This document shows positions 1 to 7,812 of a stretch of DNA of 32,970 bases, piece after piece. Numbering within the stretch: position 1 is the first letter of the stretch; every line of letters starts with the position of its first letter. Origin of the DNA: an uncultured Geobacteraceae bacterium (GTDB lineage Bacteria > Desulfobacterota > Desulfuromonadia > Geobacterales > Pseudopelobacteraceae); the NCBI GenBank assembly GCA_903876875.1, contig CAIRBT010000052.1, forward strand, positions 1 to 32,970. Direction: 5' to 3'. The notes beneath the pieces were generated by a model that ran no database searches, had not been told where the DNA came from, and saw only the letters and a list, made by a program, of their open reading frames with translations. The position numbers and the translations under genes are program-made.

Positions 1-687
1 CCCCCCTGCCGTACGGAGATCAGTCACGTTGTTTACCGCCATGAGGGTTCCCTTGACAACAATACCAACCCTGTCGCAGACCCTTTCCACATCTTCCGTG
101 ATATGAGTGCTGAAAAAAACGGTTTTACCCTTGCTTTTCAACTCTACAATAATATTTTTCACAAGAGAACGACCAAGGGGATCAAGGCCACTCATCGGTT
201 CATCAAGAATGTAGATATCTGGATCATGAACTAAGACCTGGGCAAGACCGACACGCTGCACCATACCTTTACTGTAACTGCGAATCTGGCGATTACGCGC
301 ATCCCATAAATCAAGTATTTTTAAGGTTTCCGAAATGTTACGTATCGCTACTTCCGGTGGAACCGAGAAAGCACGGGCTACGGCGGTAAGATACTCTTCT
401 GCCGTGAGATAGTCATAAAACGAAGGATTTTCTGGGAGATAGCCAACATGCTGCCGTGTTGCACCAGATGACACCGGCTTGCCATGGATGAGAACACTTC
501 CTGACGTGGGGGCAATCAGCCCAACAAGTGTCTTGATGGTCGTGCTTTTTCCGGCACCGTTCGGTCCAAGGAAGCCAAAGACCTCGCCACGCATAACGTC
601 CAGTGACAACTGGTTGAGGGCACTTACGGAATGCCCTTTTTTCCCACTATATGTTTTAACCAGATTCTGAATCTCAATTACCTTCAT
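1..687 (-). CDS. ABC transporter ATP-binding protein, CcmA/NatA type (3' end outside window; pilus-type ABC, PilH-like position)
   Basis: The reading frame starts at ATG 687 and is still open at base 1, so 229 codons are visible and the C-terminus is missing. It is the ATPase of an ABC-2 type exporter. Visible motifs are Walker A GPNGAGKST (residues 41-49), Q-loop GYLPENPSFY, an unusual signature YSKGMVQRVGLAQ instead of the usual LSGGM, Walker B DIYILDEPMSGLDP, and switch histidine FFSTH. The start overlaps the stop of the upstream TPR gene by 4 bp (ATGA), so the two are translationally coupled. The matching permease lies two genes upstream. Because the run follows a PilR-like regulator, it probably corresponds to the ABC transporter next to pilR/pilA in Myxococcus (pilGHI) and Geobacter; this assignment is from context and not from a search. 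Confidence 0.9.
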   Translation of the reverse strand, partial: MKVIEIQNLVKTYSGKKGHSVSALNQLSLDVMRGEVFGFLGPNGAGKSTTIKTLVGLIAPTSGSVLIHGKPVSSGATRQHVGYLPENPSFYDYLTAEEYLTAVARAFSVPPEVAIRNISETLKILDLWDARNRQIRSYSKGMVQRVGLAQVLVHDPDIYILDEPMSGLDPLGRSLVKNIIVELKSKGKTVFFSTHITEDVERVCDRVGIVVKGTLMAVNNVTDLRTAGG

Positions 688-1574
688 GGAGTGGCTCCGC
701 CTTGCTGTTCTTTACCGGTCATTTTTTTGAAAGAGAATTTGCTGGTTGTCCCGACTTTTCCATCGGATTGCAGAAAGAATGTTCCCCCATAGGGATCGGT
801 AGGAACTGTCTCAAGGAACCCGAGACGAACCAATTCGTCGAGAGAAACAGCTACCCGGGAATATTTTGTCGTGAAACGTTCCGTGGCTTTCTCAATGAGC
901 CTGACCTGTTTAAAGGCGGCCAATCGGGTTTCATAATTCTTTTGAGCGAGCGGATTTCTCGCTCCCTTCGCCATCAAGGTAAGGTAGGCAATTGCATGAT
1001 CAGTCTGTCCCGACTCCTGCATAAATCTGCCGGCAAGACTGATATGCAGTTCCTGACCCGATAATTCAGCCGCTTTCTGGTAGTAAAATGCGGCACTTTT
1101 AAAATCATGTTTAAAATAGCTATTATTAAATGCCACAAAAAACGGTAGATACCAATCCCAGGTGCGGTAACGCATCCCTTCAATTAACAGGCTGTTGGCC
1201 ACATCTACCTGACCCACCTCCCAGGGAAGAAATGACTGGGCGAAATAATAGGAATCAATGTTGTAGGGATCCAGCTTGACAGCAGCATGAATAGTACGGG
1301 ACATCATCAGGAAATCAGGTGAAACATCAATGTTATTCTTTGACATTTCAACAACACCGCCAAAGTAGGTGATTACCCGCATCACGAGCGAAGAACCGAT
1401 AAGCAGTTTCTGATCAGCAGAGATGAATTTTAATGTCGCAATAGTCGGCAATGCACCAAGCTTTTCGGCAGAGGGCTTACTGCCCATAACAGTGCTCAAG
1501 GGGCCGATGATAAGTGCGTACAGCAGGCAACAGAAGCATAAAACTGCAGTATGTCGTTTCGTATTCCCCCCCAT
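684..1574 (-). CDS. Membrane-anchored TPR protein with pseudopilin-like C-terminus
   Basis: A 296-residue protein. I chose ATG 1574 (MGGNTKRH) over the start at 1625 because it lies directly after the upstream permease stop (TAATATG, coupled). The N-terminus has a hydrophobic signal or anchor segment at about residues 9-27. The middle contains TPR-like helical repeats, with alanine/tyrosine-rich helices such as the stretch FKSAAFYYQKAAELSG. The last ~60 residues (DELVRLGFLETVPTDPYGG...QSDGKVGTTS) resemble the C-terminal beta region of GspG-type pseudopilins, a recurrent tail in deltaproteobacterial TPR proteins. It sits between an ABC-2 permease and its ATPase and may be the periplasmic accessory of that transporter, comparable in position to PilG. 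The molecular function is not known. Confidence 0.8.
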   Translation of the reverse strand: MGGNTKRHTAVLCFCCLLYALIIGPLSTVMGSKPSAEKLGALPTIATLKFISADQKLLIGSSLVMRVITYFGGVVEMSKNNIDVSPDFLMMSRTIHAAVKLDPYNIDSYYFAQSFLPWEVGQVDVANSLLIEGMRYRTWDWYLPFFVAFNNSYFKHDFKSAAFYYQKAAELSGQELHISLAGRFMQESGQTDHAIAYLTLMAKGARNPLAQKNYETRLAAFKQVRLIEKATERFTTKYSRVAVSLDELVRLGFLETVPTDPYGGTFFLQSDGKVGTTSKFSFKKMTGKEQQGGATP

Positions 1575-1575
1575 A

Positions 1576-2367
1576 TTACTGTATTTCTCTTTTTTCAAAT
1601 AAAAGGGCTGCCAGAGCAATGACAATGGAGAGATACGTCACGAAATAGGCACTTGTCAGCATAATGCCGATACCATGAACAGGAATGTGGTAGACCGCGT
1701 TTACTTTCAAGTCAAAGGCACTGAAATTAGGCAGCAGATAATACACAAAGGTGGCCGCAGTTCGGGTCACTGATGAGATACCCACCGTGGCCGGTGACTG
1801 GACATAGTCATACACCTGCTGGGAGGCATTTCCGACAAAATAGATACAGATCGTACCAAAAATTGGCAGGAAAAATGATGTTGCGACGGATGAAAAAAGA
1901 AAAGCAAAGGCAACCAGCAAGATGTATTTACAGGCATCAAGAATAATTGCCAGAAAAAAAACATCCCAAACCACCGGTCGCTCAGGCGGATATAATCCTG
2001 AAGTTATAAGTACCGTAAGGGAGGCCACTATTCCCAGTAACAGAGCTACAGAGAAGATAAAAACAGCTGTTCCGGTAAATTTTCCGACGAGAAATACAGA
2101 ACGACTCGTTGGCCAGGAGAGCACCGAGTAGGTATAGCGCCTTTCAATATCACGCCAGAGATGGGTTCCCCCCAGAAAAAGTGATAACAGTAACAGGACG
2201 AAGGAGATCAGAGAAAGTGATAGTGTCATGGCAAGTTCAGTTACTTGCCGCATAGAGAGGGAAGCAACCGACGGTATGAGCAGGAATATAAGTGCAGAAA
2301 AAATTATGCCGTGAAATATACGATCACGGATAATACTTTTCAGGGTAATAGCAAAATGATTCAGCAT
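1576..2367 (-). CDS. ABC-2 type transporter permease (PilI-like position)
   Basis: A 263-residue integral membrane protein with about six hydrophobic segments (roughly residues 17-36, 48-68, 100-126, 134-160, 162-180 and 236-258). The ends are short and there is no ATPase domain. The pattern, including the motif GGTHLWRDIERRYTYSVLSWPTSRSVFLVGK before the third segment, fits ABC-2 permeases of the ABC2_membrane_2 type. The start ATG 2367 has an AGGAG site 8 bases upstream, lying over the stop of the TMTC-like gene (gap 5 bp). It is probably the channel half for the ATPase at 1-687. The substrate is unknown. In the related Myxococcus pil locus the equivalent protein is needed for pilus assembly, but I infer this correspondence only from gene order. 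Confidence 0.85.
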   Translation of the reverse strand: MLNHFAITLKSIIRDRIFHGIIFSALIFLLIPSVASLSMRQVTELAMTLSLSLISFVLLLLSLFLGGTHLWRDIERRYTYSVLSWPTSRSVFLVGKFTGTAVFIFSVALLLGIVASLTVLITSGLYPPERPVVWDVFFLAIILDACKYILLVAFAFLFSSVATSFFLPIFGTICIYFVGNASQQVYDYVQSPATVGISSVTRTAATFVYYLLPNFSAFDLKVNAVYHIPVHGIGIMLTSAYFVTYLSIVIALAALLFEKREIQ

Positions 2368-2372
2368 GAATG

Positions 2373-4163
2373 TTACTCCTGTGGTACTGAATGCCCTTTT
2401 GATGTGGCTGCCGGTGCTGTTTTAAGAGCCATTTTTTTAGCAAAGTTCTTGAACATTGATGTAGTCGGTGCTTTTTCTGCAACAGTTTCAAATAGTACAT
2501 GGGCATGCTTATTGTCATGTGCAATAAATGCCAACTGTGCGGCCCGATATAAATGGTCTGTGTCACCACTCTTTTTATAGTAAAATTCATGGAGTGTGGC
2601 AAGTTTTGAATAAATTTTCAAGAGTCTCCGGGGATCCTTACAGTAGACACTTTCCAGTTCCATCAGCTTGAGATATGCTTTGACAACTTCGATATGAGCA
2701 GTATCAATAGATCCTGGTGCGTAAGAAGATTCCAGCACCGTATAGGCTTCGAGGAATTTACGATCACTTGCTAACATGAGCGCCTGATTCACACACAAGA
2801 GCGGCATATTGCCGCCATTTGGAGCTTTTTTACCCAACTCAATCTGCTGAGTCGCCTCTGATAATTGATTATTATCAATGAGAGCAACCGCAAGCTCATT
2901 ATTAATACTGGCAAAATCAGGAGATTTCTTATGGGTATCCTGGTAAAGGGTCAGATTGTTTTGCCAGATAAGGGCGCGGTTTGTAGAAATACCTGCCATA
3001 CAGGACAAGAGCGTGAAAAACAGGAAAGTCGCGATACGTGGTGACACGATACGGGAACCGAGTGAAAAAAAATCGACCACACCTATGGCTAAAAAGAGTG
3101 AGGGCAGATACATATATCGTTCCGCATAGGGTGTCCATGCTATCTGGGCGCGAGAGATCAGAAATGCGGAGACCATGACGATCAGCGATGCCCCTAACAT
3201 TTGAACCGCAATGTTCCGTCGCCACTTCACCGACAGATAACAAGTGAGTAAAACCACACCAATCCCCACGACACCGTAAATACTGCTGACGTGCGTAATT
3301 GCGAAGTTGAGCGGTAGAGGAAATATAAACTTTTTGACATAAAAACCGACTGTGGTGAAAAATGAGTAGATGACCGTGAACGGGGATAAGGAAGCGCCCA
3401 CCGCAGCTTTTTGAACGGTGGGAGGGGAAATCAGCTGGGACATAAACAGCACCGTTTTTATTCGCAGGGCGACATATAACAGCCCAATTGTCAGGAAAGG
3501 CACCACGAGCAGTAGGAACCGCCTGACTACCGCTGTTTTTACCGACAGTTTACTGACGGTACTGAGCAGCATATCATTCATACAGACCAGGAGAAAGAAC
3601 GCAGGAAGGGCGAATAGAGCTGTTTCCTTGGCAAGAGACCCAAGCAGGCAACAGAGTGATGCAAGCCAGAGGTAAGCAGTTTTCTCCGATTTCATGAAAA
3701 GCGCGATGCAAGAGAGCCCAGCAAGTACAAACAGTGCGGCAAGGGGATCGGTTCTCCCGGATATCCAGGCCACTGATTCGACATTCAACGGGTGTAACGC
3801 AAAAACAGCGGCGGAGAGAAAAGCCAGCTCCACACGTTTCTCACGAAGTCTGAAGAGCAGAAGTGCCGAATAGAAAAGTAACAACGTGTTAACCAGGTGA
3901 ATAAGCACGTTCTCAAGGTGCATTGCCTGTGGACTAAAGCCGAGCATGACGGTGTCAATATAGTACGAGAATATGGTGAGTGGCCGATAATAACCAATTG
4001 AATGCAGGGGGTTGAACAGGGATACCAGGTTAAATGTTTCTGCCGTCGGTAAATCATCCAGCATCCGGAGATCATCAAGAGAGTTAATTTCTGCGAAAAC
4101 GACCGGGTAGTAAACACCTAAAACAAAAAAAATCAGCGCAAAAAGAGCAGTTGTCCTTTTCAT
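2373..4163 (-). CDS. TMTC/DUF1736-like multi-pass membrane protein with C-terminal TPR region
   Basis: A 596-residue protein from ATG 4163, which has GAAAG just upstream; a GTG at 4184 would add seven residues and looks weaker. The N-terminal two thirds contain about ten transmembrane segments, with an early LDDLP acidic motif (residues 36-40) and HPLNVESVAWISGRTDP (114-130), the hallmark of the TMTC/GT-C family of lipid-linked-sugar glycosyltransferases. The last ~200 residues are soluble and TPR-like. The family adds O-linked mannose in animals; bacterial members are largely uncharacterised. The gene lies between a small secreted protein and an ABC permease, so glycosylation of a secreted or pilus component is plausible but inferred. 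Confidence 0.8.
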   Translation of the reverse strand: MKRTTALFALIFFVLGVYYPVVFAEINSLDDLRMLDDLPTAETFNLVSLFNPLHSIGYYRPLTIFSYYIDTVMLGFSPQAMHLENVLIHLVNTLLLFYSALLLFRLREKRVELAFLSAAVFALHPLNVESVAWISGRTDPLAALFVLAGLSCIALFMKSEKTAYLWLASLCCLLGSLAKETALFALPAFFLLVCMNDMLLSTVSKLSVKTAVVRRFLLLVVPFLTIGLLYVALRIKTVLFMSQLISPPTVQKAAVGASLSPFTVIYSFFTTVGFYVKKFIFPLPLNFAITHVSSIYGVVGIGVVLLTCYLSVKWRRNIAVQMLGASLIVMVSAFLISRAQIAWTPYAERYMYLPSLFLAIGVVDFFSLGSRIVSPRIATFLFFTLLSCMAGISTNRALIWQNNLTLYQDTHKKSPDFASINNELAVALIDNNQLSEATQQIELGKKAPNGGNMPLLCVNQALMLASDRKFLEAYTVLESSYAPGSIDTAHIEVVKAYLKLMELESVYCKDPRRLLKIYSKLATLHEFYYKKSGDTDHLYRAAQLAFIAHDNKHAHVLFETVAEKAPTTSMFKNFAKKMALKTAPAATSKGHSVPQE

Positions 4164-4193
4164 AGTATCTTTCACAAACCCCACAGTAACCGT

Positions 4194-4544
4194 TTAAATT
4201 GCCGTAAAAAGGGCACCGTAATTAGCCGTTGCCGTACCGGTGGGGGGAGTAGTTGGAATTTGAGCCGCCGTGCCGCCTGCCCGATAGCTTCTTGAATCAC
4301 CGGAACTAGATGAATAAGTGAGATTTCCCAAGGCATGATACGTTGCCAGTACATATCCCGAACCATTGGGGTCATACACATAGGTTACGTAGACATGATT
4401 AGAGCCATATATGGTCAAAGGTTTGTTTTCGGCCTGACCAAGAATTATGCCGGTTGTTGCATCGGAGTAGATATTCTGACCAGCTACCGCAGAACCGGTA
4501 ATCAGGAGCAAAATGAGCAATAAAATGACTTTAACCAGGTTCAT
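4194..4544 (-). CDS. Small secreted protein, candidate pilin-associated (geopilin domain 2/PilA-C-like)
   Basis: A 116-residue protein from ATG 4544, chosen because it has a near-perfect GGAGGTGTCT ribosome site. The longer frame upstream overlaps the regulator gene and has no such site. It has a Sec-type signal peptide (MNLVKVILLLILLLITGSAVA, probable cleavage near residue 22) and a mature domain rich in Y, T, S and G, predicted beta-rich, with no cysteines. There is no prepilin motif (no GFTLIE-like junction), so it is not a type IV pilin itself. In Geobacter, pilR is followed by a short pilin gene and then by a secreted partner (PilA-C/Spc); position, size and composition suggest this protein is the partner. 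The family match is from memory and gene order. Confidence 0.7.
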   Translation of the reverse strand: MNLVKVILLLILLLITGSAVAGQNIYSDATTGIILGQAENKPLTIYGSNHVYVTYVYDPNGSGYVLATYHALGNLTYSSSSGDSRSYRAGGTAAQIPTTPPTGTATANYGALFTAI

Positions 4545-4575
4545 AGACACCTCCAACGTATCAGTGTAACGTATG

Positions 4576-5955
4576 CTATTCCTCACCAGTATCCAGACCA
4601 TACTTTGCAAGACGGTAACGAAATGTACGAAAAGACATGCCGAGTAGCTGTCCGGCCTTCTTTTTAGCACCACCGGTTTTTTCAAGTGCCTTGAGTAAAA
4701 ATTTTTTTTCCAACTCCTCAAGCAGCGGCTCAAGCATCATTCCATTGTCCGGTATATCACAATCAGCAGTGATTCCAGAACATTTTTTTTCACGAATCTG
4801 ATACGGAAGGTTTTCTTCAGCTATACAACCTGAGTTCATGATCAAACTTCGTTCAATACAATTTTCGAGTTCGCGAATATTACCGGGGAAATGGTAATTC
4901 ATGAGCAATTTTATGGCTCCCGGCGTTACCACGGTGGCATTTACCTGATCAACGGGACGGTATTTTCGGCAAAAGTACTCGATTAAGAGCGGAATATCCT
5001 CAATGCGCTCCCTCAGTGGCGGTAACACAAGCTGAATAACATTCAGACGATAGAACAGATCCTCGCGGAATGCCCCCATAGTAACCTGACTTTCAAGGTT
5101 TCTATTTGAGGCACTGACAATCCTGATATCGGCCTTACGGGTAACAGAATCACCCACCCGTTTAAATTCCCGCTCCTGAATTACCCGCAACAGCTTGGTC
5201 TGCATGAGGAGCGGCAGTTCTCCTATTTCATCAAGAAACAGAGTTCCCCCTTCAGCTAACTCAAACAGACCGGGTCGATCACCGATGGCACCGGTAAATG
5301 AACCCTTTTTATGGCCAAAAAGTTCACTTTCTATGAGGTTTTCCGGAATAGCACCACAGTTAACCGCAATAAACGGTTTATTCTTGCGCGGACTACAGGT
5401 ATGAATTGAGCGGGCTACCAACTCCTTACCGGTGCCGCTTTCCCCAAGCACCAGCACGCTGCTCTGACTTGCAGCTACCTTCAGAATCAAGTCGAACAGC
5501 TGTCTCATGTGAAGATTTTTACCGATAATGCCACAAAAGCTGTCCTGCTCCACCGCCCCCCTGCGCAACTGAATATTTTCCCTCTGTAACCCCTGTTTTT
5601 CAAGGGCATTTACGATCAGTTGCAGTAATTCATCATTGCGAAATGGCTTACAGATGTAATCATAGGCACCAAGTTTCATGGCCTCAACCGCATGCTCAGC
5701 GCTGGAAAAAGCCGTAATCATAAGCACAGCCGTGTCAGGGGAACGCTCTTTAATACGAGCCAACAGCTCAATTCCGGTGAGTCCGGGCATATTGACATCG
5801 GACAGAACCAGATCAACCAGACCGGTTTCAATAAGACAAAGAGCCGCTTCTGCAGAAGCAGCTGTCTGGACATCATAGCCTTCCCGCTCCAGTAATATTG
5901 ACATGAACTCGCGCATGCTCAATTCATCATCTACTACGAGAATTTTTACTTTCAA
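4576..5955 (-). CDS. pilR: Sigma-54-dependent response regulator, PilR-like
   Basis: A 459-residue transcription activator from TTG 5955, preceded by GGGGAGGG. An ATG at 5988 would add 11 residues overlapping the upstream gene and has no ribosome site. Domains: receiver (2-115) with acidic pair DD 9-10, phospho-acceptor D53 and the KPF motif; AAA+ sigma-54 domain with Walker A GESGTGKE, sigma-54 contact loop GSFTGA and Walker [12 protein letters not shown]-terminal Fis-type HTH ([27 protein letters not shown]). The tail and the receiver are typical of PilR, which activates pilin transcription with kinase PilS. No PilS gene lies in the window; upstream is an ABC permease 10 bp away. It might instead control the flanking transporter genes. 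Confidence 0.9.
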   Translation of the reverse strand: MKVKILVVDDELSMREFMSILLEREGYDVQTAASAEAALCLIETGLVDLVLSDVNMPGLTGIELLARIKERSPDTAVLMITAFSSAEHAVEAMKLGAYDYICKPFRNDELLQLIVNALEKQGLQRENIQLRRGAVEQDSFCGIIGKNLHMRQLFDLILKVAASQSSVLVLGESGTGKELVARSIHTCSPRKNKPFIAVNCGAIPENLIESELFGHKKGSFTGAIGDRPGLFELAEGGTLFLDEIGELPLLMQTKLLRVIQEREFKRVGDSVTRKADIRIVSASNRNLESQVTMGAFREDLFYRLNVIQLVLPPLRERIEDIPLLIEYFCRKYRPVDQVNATVVTPGAIKLLMNYHFPGNIRELENCIERSLIMNSGCIAEENLPYQIREKKCSGITADCDIPDNGMMLEPLLEELEKKFLLKALEKTGGAKKKAGQLLGMSFRTFRYRLAKYGLDTGEE

Positions 5956-5965
5956 GAGCCCTCCC

Positions 5966-7123
5966 CTACCCGATACGTCGGAGCCCATCGGCTATTTTTA
6001 TGCGTACTGCTCTCCATGTGGGAAAAACGGCGGCAATAATACCGACAATACCGCAAAAAACAATATCAGCAGTGAGTGTGGCACGTTCTACCTGAAAAAC
6101 GGGAAAAAAAGTGCCCATAATTTCACCGAATTTTGCAGCCACCGGAAAGGTGAGTAGAATACCGATGGTTCCCCCCGTGAGGGTGATAAACAACGACTCA
6201 CCAAACACCATACCTGCAATGTGATACCCGGTGAAGCCAAGTGCCTTGAAAATGGCATACTCACCGATTCTCTCCCGTGCGGTCATGGCCATCGTATTGG
6301 CAACCACCACCATGATGATGATAATAACCACGAAGGAAACGATCCTGATTGCCACCACAATAGCTTCTGTCATGGAGACAAAACTCAATTGAAAGGCTTT
6401 TTCCGTTTCAGTTAACGTCTCCGCGAGCGAGTTTCGAAACGTTGCGTCAACCGCAAGTGCTATTTCGGGTGCTGACTGGGGATTTTTGAGGCCAATGACA
6501 TAGACTCCAACCTGGTCAGCACGGCGTGCAATGGTCTTTTTTAAGGTTTCATTCAGATAGTCCCAATGAAAAAAGAATTGAGATTCATCGGTTGACTTAT
6601 CCGCACCGCCGTAGATCCCCCGTACCACAAATTCCCAGGTGCCGGGGTAGATAGTACCCTTCAGTGAGACCGTATCACCCACTTTCCAGCCAAAACGCTC
6701 GGCCAGTTTTTTTCCCGCCACACACCCTTTGCGATCCAACAGGAAAGCGCGTTTTTGCTCTGGTGGCAGAACAAACTCCGGATAAATAGTAAAGTAACTT
6801 TTAGCATCAACGGCAAAATTGGGGAAAAAATTTTTCTCCGTGATATAGACACCGCCAAACCAGTTTTCATAGGTCAGACCGGTGACTCCTTCCAAGTGTC
6901 TGATCCGTTCCTGATAGGCAAGCGGAAGAGAAAAAACCAGAGAAACCGCATTACGGCTGATTAAGCGGGTTGAAGAAGAACCGTTAACTCCGGCGTACCA
7001 GGCGGTCACCACCGTCTGCAATAAGCCATAGGCCAGTATTGCCACCGTAATGCCAAGGATGGTAAGCAGTGTACGTAGACGGTGACGAAACGCGTTCCGT
7101 ATCAGTAACTTAACCAGGAACAT
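5966..7123 (-). CDS. ABC transporter permease, FtsX/MacB type
   Basis: A 385-residue permease with the MacB/FtsX layout: one transmembrane segment near the N-terminus (about residues 16-38), a large periplasmic domain, then three segments (about 262-285, 308-335, 347-370). The segment EYAIFKALGFTGYHIAGMVFGES is the typical coupling-helix region of this superfamily. The start overlaps the stop of the ATPase gene by 14 bp, so they are coupled. With the ATPase and the membrane fusion protein it forms a three-gene tripartite export system (MacAB-like, but with ATPase and permease on separate chains). The substrate cannot be read from the sequence. An outer-membrane TolC partner is not present here. 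Confidence 0.9.
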   Translation of the reverse strand: MFLVKLLIRNAFRHRLRTLLTILGITVAILAYGLLQTVVTAWYAGVNGSSSTRLISRNAVSLVFSLPLAYQERIRHLEGVTGLTYENWFGGVYITEKNFFPNFAVDAKSYFTIYPEFVLPPEQKRAFLLDRKGCVAGKKLAERFGWKVGDTVSLKGTIYPGTWEFVVRGIYGGADKSTDESQFFFHWDYLNETLKKTIARRADQVGVYVIGLKNPQSAPEIALAVDATFRNSLAETLTETEKAFQLSFVSMTEAIVVAIRIVSFVVIIIIMVVVANTMAMTARERIGEYAIFKALGFTGYHIAGMVFGESLFITLTGGTIGILLTFPVAAKFGEIMGTFFPVFQVERATLTADIVFCGIVGIIAAVFPTWRAVRIKIADGLRRIG

Positions 7124-7811
7124 CGGTCAAAAGTCCCTTTTCCAGGTGATGGATAATGTGGGCCTTCTCTGCAGCACGGGGGTCGTGGGTTACCATAATG
7201 ATGGTTTTATGCTGCTCACTGTTAAGACGTGTCATCAGCGCAAGAATTTCCTCGGCGGAAACCCTGTCAAGGTCTCCGGTCGGTTCATCGGCGACCAGAA
7301 TTGCCGGATCGGTAACAATGGCACGGGCAATGGCAACCCGCTGTTGCTGCCCCCCCGAAAGCTGTGAGGGGGTATGTTCAAGCCGATCCAGCAAACCGAC
7401 AACTTCGAGTGCCGCCTCGACGTGATCCCGTCGCTCTCGTTTCGTAAGAGAGGTAAGCATCAACGGCAACTCAACATTTTCAAAAGCGGTCAGTACCGGA
7501 ATAAGATTGTAAAACTGGAATATGAAACCAACATTAGCCGCTCGCCAACGGGCAAGCTCAGCTTCTTTCAATGTGGCAATATCAACACCGTCAATGACAA
7601 TTGAGCCACTGTCAACCGTATCAATCCCGGCAATTAAATTAAGCAGCGTCGATTTACCGGACCCCGAGGGGCCCATCAAGGCGAGAAATTCACCCCGGAT
7701 AATGTCAAAAGAGATGCTTTCCAAGACTAAAACCGGCTGATTACCCCGCTGATACGCCTTGGAAACGGCGTTAAGAGACACCATAATCTGGGGCTGTAAG
7801 GGTAATGCCAT
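7110..7811 (-). CDS. ABC transporter ATP-binding protein, LolD/MacB family
   Basis: A 233-residue ATPase from ATG 7811, one base after the stop of the upstream gene (TAGCATG) with a GGAG site in the preceding coding sequence; the longer frame to 7919 overlaps the fusion protein and was not used. Motifs: Walker A GPSGSGKST, Q-loop GFIFQFYNLIP, signature LSGGQQQRVAIARA, Walker B ILVADEPTGDLD, H-loop MVTHDP. The sequence QFYNLIPVLTAFENVELP is characteristic of the LolD/MacB/FtsE group that powers FtsX-type permeases by mechanotransmission rather than by direct substrate channelling. It is the energy subunit for the permease that follows. Confidence 0.92.
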   Translation of the reverse strand: MALPLQPQIMVSLNAVSKAYQRGNQPVLVLESISFDIIRGEFLALMGPSGSGKSTLLNLIAGIDTVDSGSIVIDGVDIATLKEAELARWRAANVGFIFQFYNLIPVLTAFENVELPLMLTSLTKRERRDHVEAALEVVGLLDRLEHTPSQLSGGQQQRVAIARAIVTDPAILVADEPTGDLDRVSAEEILALMTRLNSEQHKTIIMVTHDPRAAEKAHIIHHLEKGLLTDVPG

Positions 7812-7812
7812 G

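Noticed and set aside
4164-4184. GTG start for the TMTC-like gene
   Set aside because: The downstream ATG 4163 has a better-placed GAAAG and leads straight into the first membrane segment.
4545-4575. A short type IV prepilin gene hidden between the regulator and the secreted protein
   Set aside because: Only 31 bp are available, and no GFTLIE-like sequence occurs in any frame there.
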